Assembly (NCBI GenBank): GCA_003427395.1
Contig: BFEA01000036.1
Span: 807,024-862,407, forward strand
Reading direction: 5' to 3'
Length of the DNA: 55,384 nucleotides
Source of the DNA: Chara braunii
Taxonomy: Eukaryota > Streptophyta > Charophyceae > Charales > Characeae
Shown: positions 53,412 through 55,384 of the stretch, piece by piece
Numbering within the stretch: the first letter of the stretch is position 1
Layout: each line of letters opens with the position of its first letter
Made by a program: the position numbers and the translations under genes
The notes under the pieces: model-generated
Database searches by the model: none
Seen by the model: the letters and a program-made list of their open reading frames with translations, nothing else
What the model was told of the DNA's origin: nothing

Positions 53412-54120
53412 ATAGAGTGGAAAACCGGTCGGGCCTGAAAAAATGGAATTTGCGAGAATGCATCAAATCGGCGCGGCGAATATTTGACGGTCAAAATTAT
53501 TTTATTTTTTTTCTGATACTTTTCCCTGAAAGATCACGACTTAATCTACGGACCCTCAAACTTTCAGACCTTTTGATGAATTTTTCTTAGCACAAAAATT
53601 TGGCAAAGTTGCCGCTTACAAATGGTGGGATTGGACTCGTCGGTAACGAACGGTGGTCGCTGCCCCTCCGTACAACCCGACCCTAGCAGACCAGGCCGAG
53701 GGGTTTCGACTGGCGGGGGAACTGGTGGTTTAAATTTGGATGTTTTAGTCGACCGGCACAGAACCTCACGTGGGAGATCAACGCCCTACACGTCGGTTCG
53801 CATGGGGGTCCGATCTAGGCGTAGATGACTCGTACCTCCTATGCGTATGAGAAACGTTCTTGGCTGAAACACCTTAAAGATTATATGTAAAAACTTCCGC
53901 ACAGGTTCAATGGTCGGTGGGGATACACCCCCCCAAGGGATGGTGACAGCTCCCCCAGGTGGAGGTAAGTTGTACCTTGTGAGACCCTATCTTGTCGTAG
54001 AGGCTCCATGGAGGTATAGCTGGCGTATTGGGTCGGCACGACTTTGCTGCTTCCCTTTATGCGATGCGACTCGAGAATCTACCGATCCTGTGTGACGCGC
54101 ACGGGATGGTCCCCTCGACA

Positions 54121-55182
54121 ACGCCTAAAAACGCGGTACGTACTAGTGGTGTAAGGGGATGCATGTTGGCCCCCACCTTGATTCACAATGGTGAAGTAGT
54201 AAGGTGGGGGCGCTGGTCGGGGGGGCAGGTAAGTAGCTGCACCTCCCATCTACTTCCCCGGACCCTGTCGAGTAACAGCGGTGTCTATGGTCATCACTCT
54301 CCCACACACCAGACACAATCCCCCACCCCACCCCCACACACACTAGTGATGGCCAAAGTGTTCTCCCATACATCAGACAACCCACACACACACACACATC
54401 GGTGATGGCCCAAAACCCTATTCGCAACCCTATTTGTAAGGCTATGGTCTAGTGGGGTTCGACGTCTGTGTCAAGGTGTCCCATTTTCGGCGGCAGGTGA
54501 CCAGGACGCAAAGTGGGTTGTTAGGGGGGGGGGAAAATTGTGGGGACCGGTCCTTGACGAAATTGCGGACTACCTACAACTAGCTTGGGTAGAACCGGAA
54601 CTTTTGGAAAAAGGAAGGACCGGTCCTCGGGTGGAAGTGGACCCCCAAAAAAAGTGGGGGGCGTTGGACTGGTCCTCGAGTAGAAGCGGACCCCCAAAAG
54701 AAGTGAGGGCATGTGAACTGCAAGAGGGCCCTCAGGCCCATGCGTTGAGGCCCGTCTTCTCAAAATAGGGAGGTCAGGCACAACGAAATAAACATTTTGC
54801 AAGATGCAAACTTGACGATTTTTTGTGCTCGGACGAACCTGCAAAAAAATCTGAAATTTTGAGAATCCATAGACGAGGTCGTGTTCTTTCCATATTATAA
54901 CATTTTCAAAAAATCATTTAGACTGCGAAATAATTGTCGCGTCGATTCGGCACATTTTCCATTTTTGCCACTCAGCCATGTGTAGGCCAACTAAAAAAGT
55001 ACTCCGAATTCAGTGAGTTTTCGCGCTCAGAAGAATGCGTGAAAAAAAACTGAAAATTGGAGTACTCGTAGAATTTGTTGTGATCTTTCCAGGAAAAACG
55101 CTCAATAAATTAAAAAAAATAATTCCAACTGTGAAATAGATCGTGGCCGCAATTTGACCCATATTTCAATTTTGCCATTCAA

Positions 55183-55183
<1 letters not shown>
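54121..55183. other. Non-coding sequence with two short tandem repeats
   Basis: No gene was recognised. A 49-base tandem pair lies at about 54617-54714 (GGACCGGTCCTCGGGTGG / GGACTGGTCCTCGAGTAG, then GGACCCCCAAAA). A diverged ~190-base tandem pair at about 54840-55183 shares CTGAAA(A)TT, GTACTCGTAGA/ATCCATAGACGA, TTCTTTCC and CAATTTTGCCA-like strings. CACAC runs occur at 54300-54400. Confidence 0.6.
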
Positions 55184-55230
<47 letters not shown>

Positions 55231-55249
55231 ATATCAACAAACGGAACAA

Positions 55250-55288
<39 letters not shown>

Positions 55289-55307
55289 ATATCAACAAAT
55301 GGAACAA

Positions 55308-55358
<51 letters not shown>

Positions 55359-55384
55359 GTAGTCCCCCCCCCCTCCCTCTCTCT
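55184..55384 (+). repeat. (CT)n microsatellite with repeated 23-bp spacer
   Basis: Long CT tracts are interrupted twice by AATATCAACAAACGGAAC followed by AAAAGT (55229-55252 and 55287-55311, one base different), so the array is a higher-order repeat of spacer plus CT tract. It continues past the window edge. Confidence 0.95.

Larger units (their letters stand above)
50426..54120 (+). mobile_element. Fragment end plus a diverged TGTCG element copy
   Basis: 50426-50570 continues the fragment split at 42601. From about 50600 a diverged copy follows: leader remnant with GAAGACAACAAGGCCCTCTCC (51001-51021), a different tandem array (51100-51280), degenerate GTGTTGC-type units with an internal duplication (51650-52051), a GTTATC hairpin with a new loop (52203-52219), a tail zone to 52800, and a terminal block ending CCCCTCGACA at 54120. 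No coding sequence seen. It matches element E and the older copy in the terminal block better than in the middle. Confidence 0.6.

Overview
The window looks like repeat-rich intergenic DNA from a large eukaryotic genome, most likely a green plant or streptophyte alga. I infer this from three things: LINEs whose ORF1 has a DUF4283-like domain plus zinc knuckle, a Ty3/gypsy chromovirus with a C-terminal chromodomain, and (TAA)n/poly-A retroposons with snRNA-like and tRNA-like parts. A charophyte such as Chara is one candidate, but this is a guess. I found no intact host gene, rRNA or tRNA gene, CRISPR array or prokaryotic operon. All recognisable coding sequence is decayed retrotransposon. A 75-base N run marks an assembly gap.

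Layout from left to right. 1-905 is an inverted 5' end of a long non-coding element whose 5' terminus reads TGTCGG (called the 'TGTCG element' here). About 906-12562 is a minus-strand LINE (LINE-A): poly-A tail at 933-983, RT and endonuclease at 1217-4540, and ORF1 split into 5027-6517 and 11491-12562. Between those ORF1 parts, 6541-11490 is an inserted non-coding element (E) with TATA boxes, hairpins, repeat arrays, a U6-snRNA-like fragment and a tRNA-like SINE. 12563-15602 holds pyrimidine-rich repeats and three ~508-bp monomers that could be the LINE-A 5' region. 15603-18690 is a second, plus-strand LINE (LINE-B), 5' truncated and frameshifted.

From about 18700 to 54120 most of the DNA is made of nested copies of the TGTCG element, each about 7.4 kb and bounded by TGTCGG and CTCGACA: an older copy at 18700-22511 plus 29954-31028, interrupted by unit 1 (22512-29953); unit 2 (34522-41963); unit 3 (42602-50425), inside an older fragment; and a diverged copy at about 50600-54120. 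A truncated chromovirus lies at 31029-34521. The end of the window is low-complexity sequence and (CT)n.

The most interesting observation is that TGTCG elements have no coding sequence I can recognise but are packed with serial hairpins. Their stems differ from repeat to repeat and from copy to copy, yet both arms change together, while loop motifs such as TAAGTT stay fixed. Conserved GT...AG intron-like segments lie just upstream of the main array. This suggests a transcribed element under RNA-structure constraint, although hairpin-templated mutation could produce the same pattern. None of this has been tested by folding or database search.
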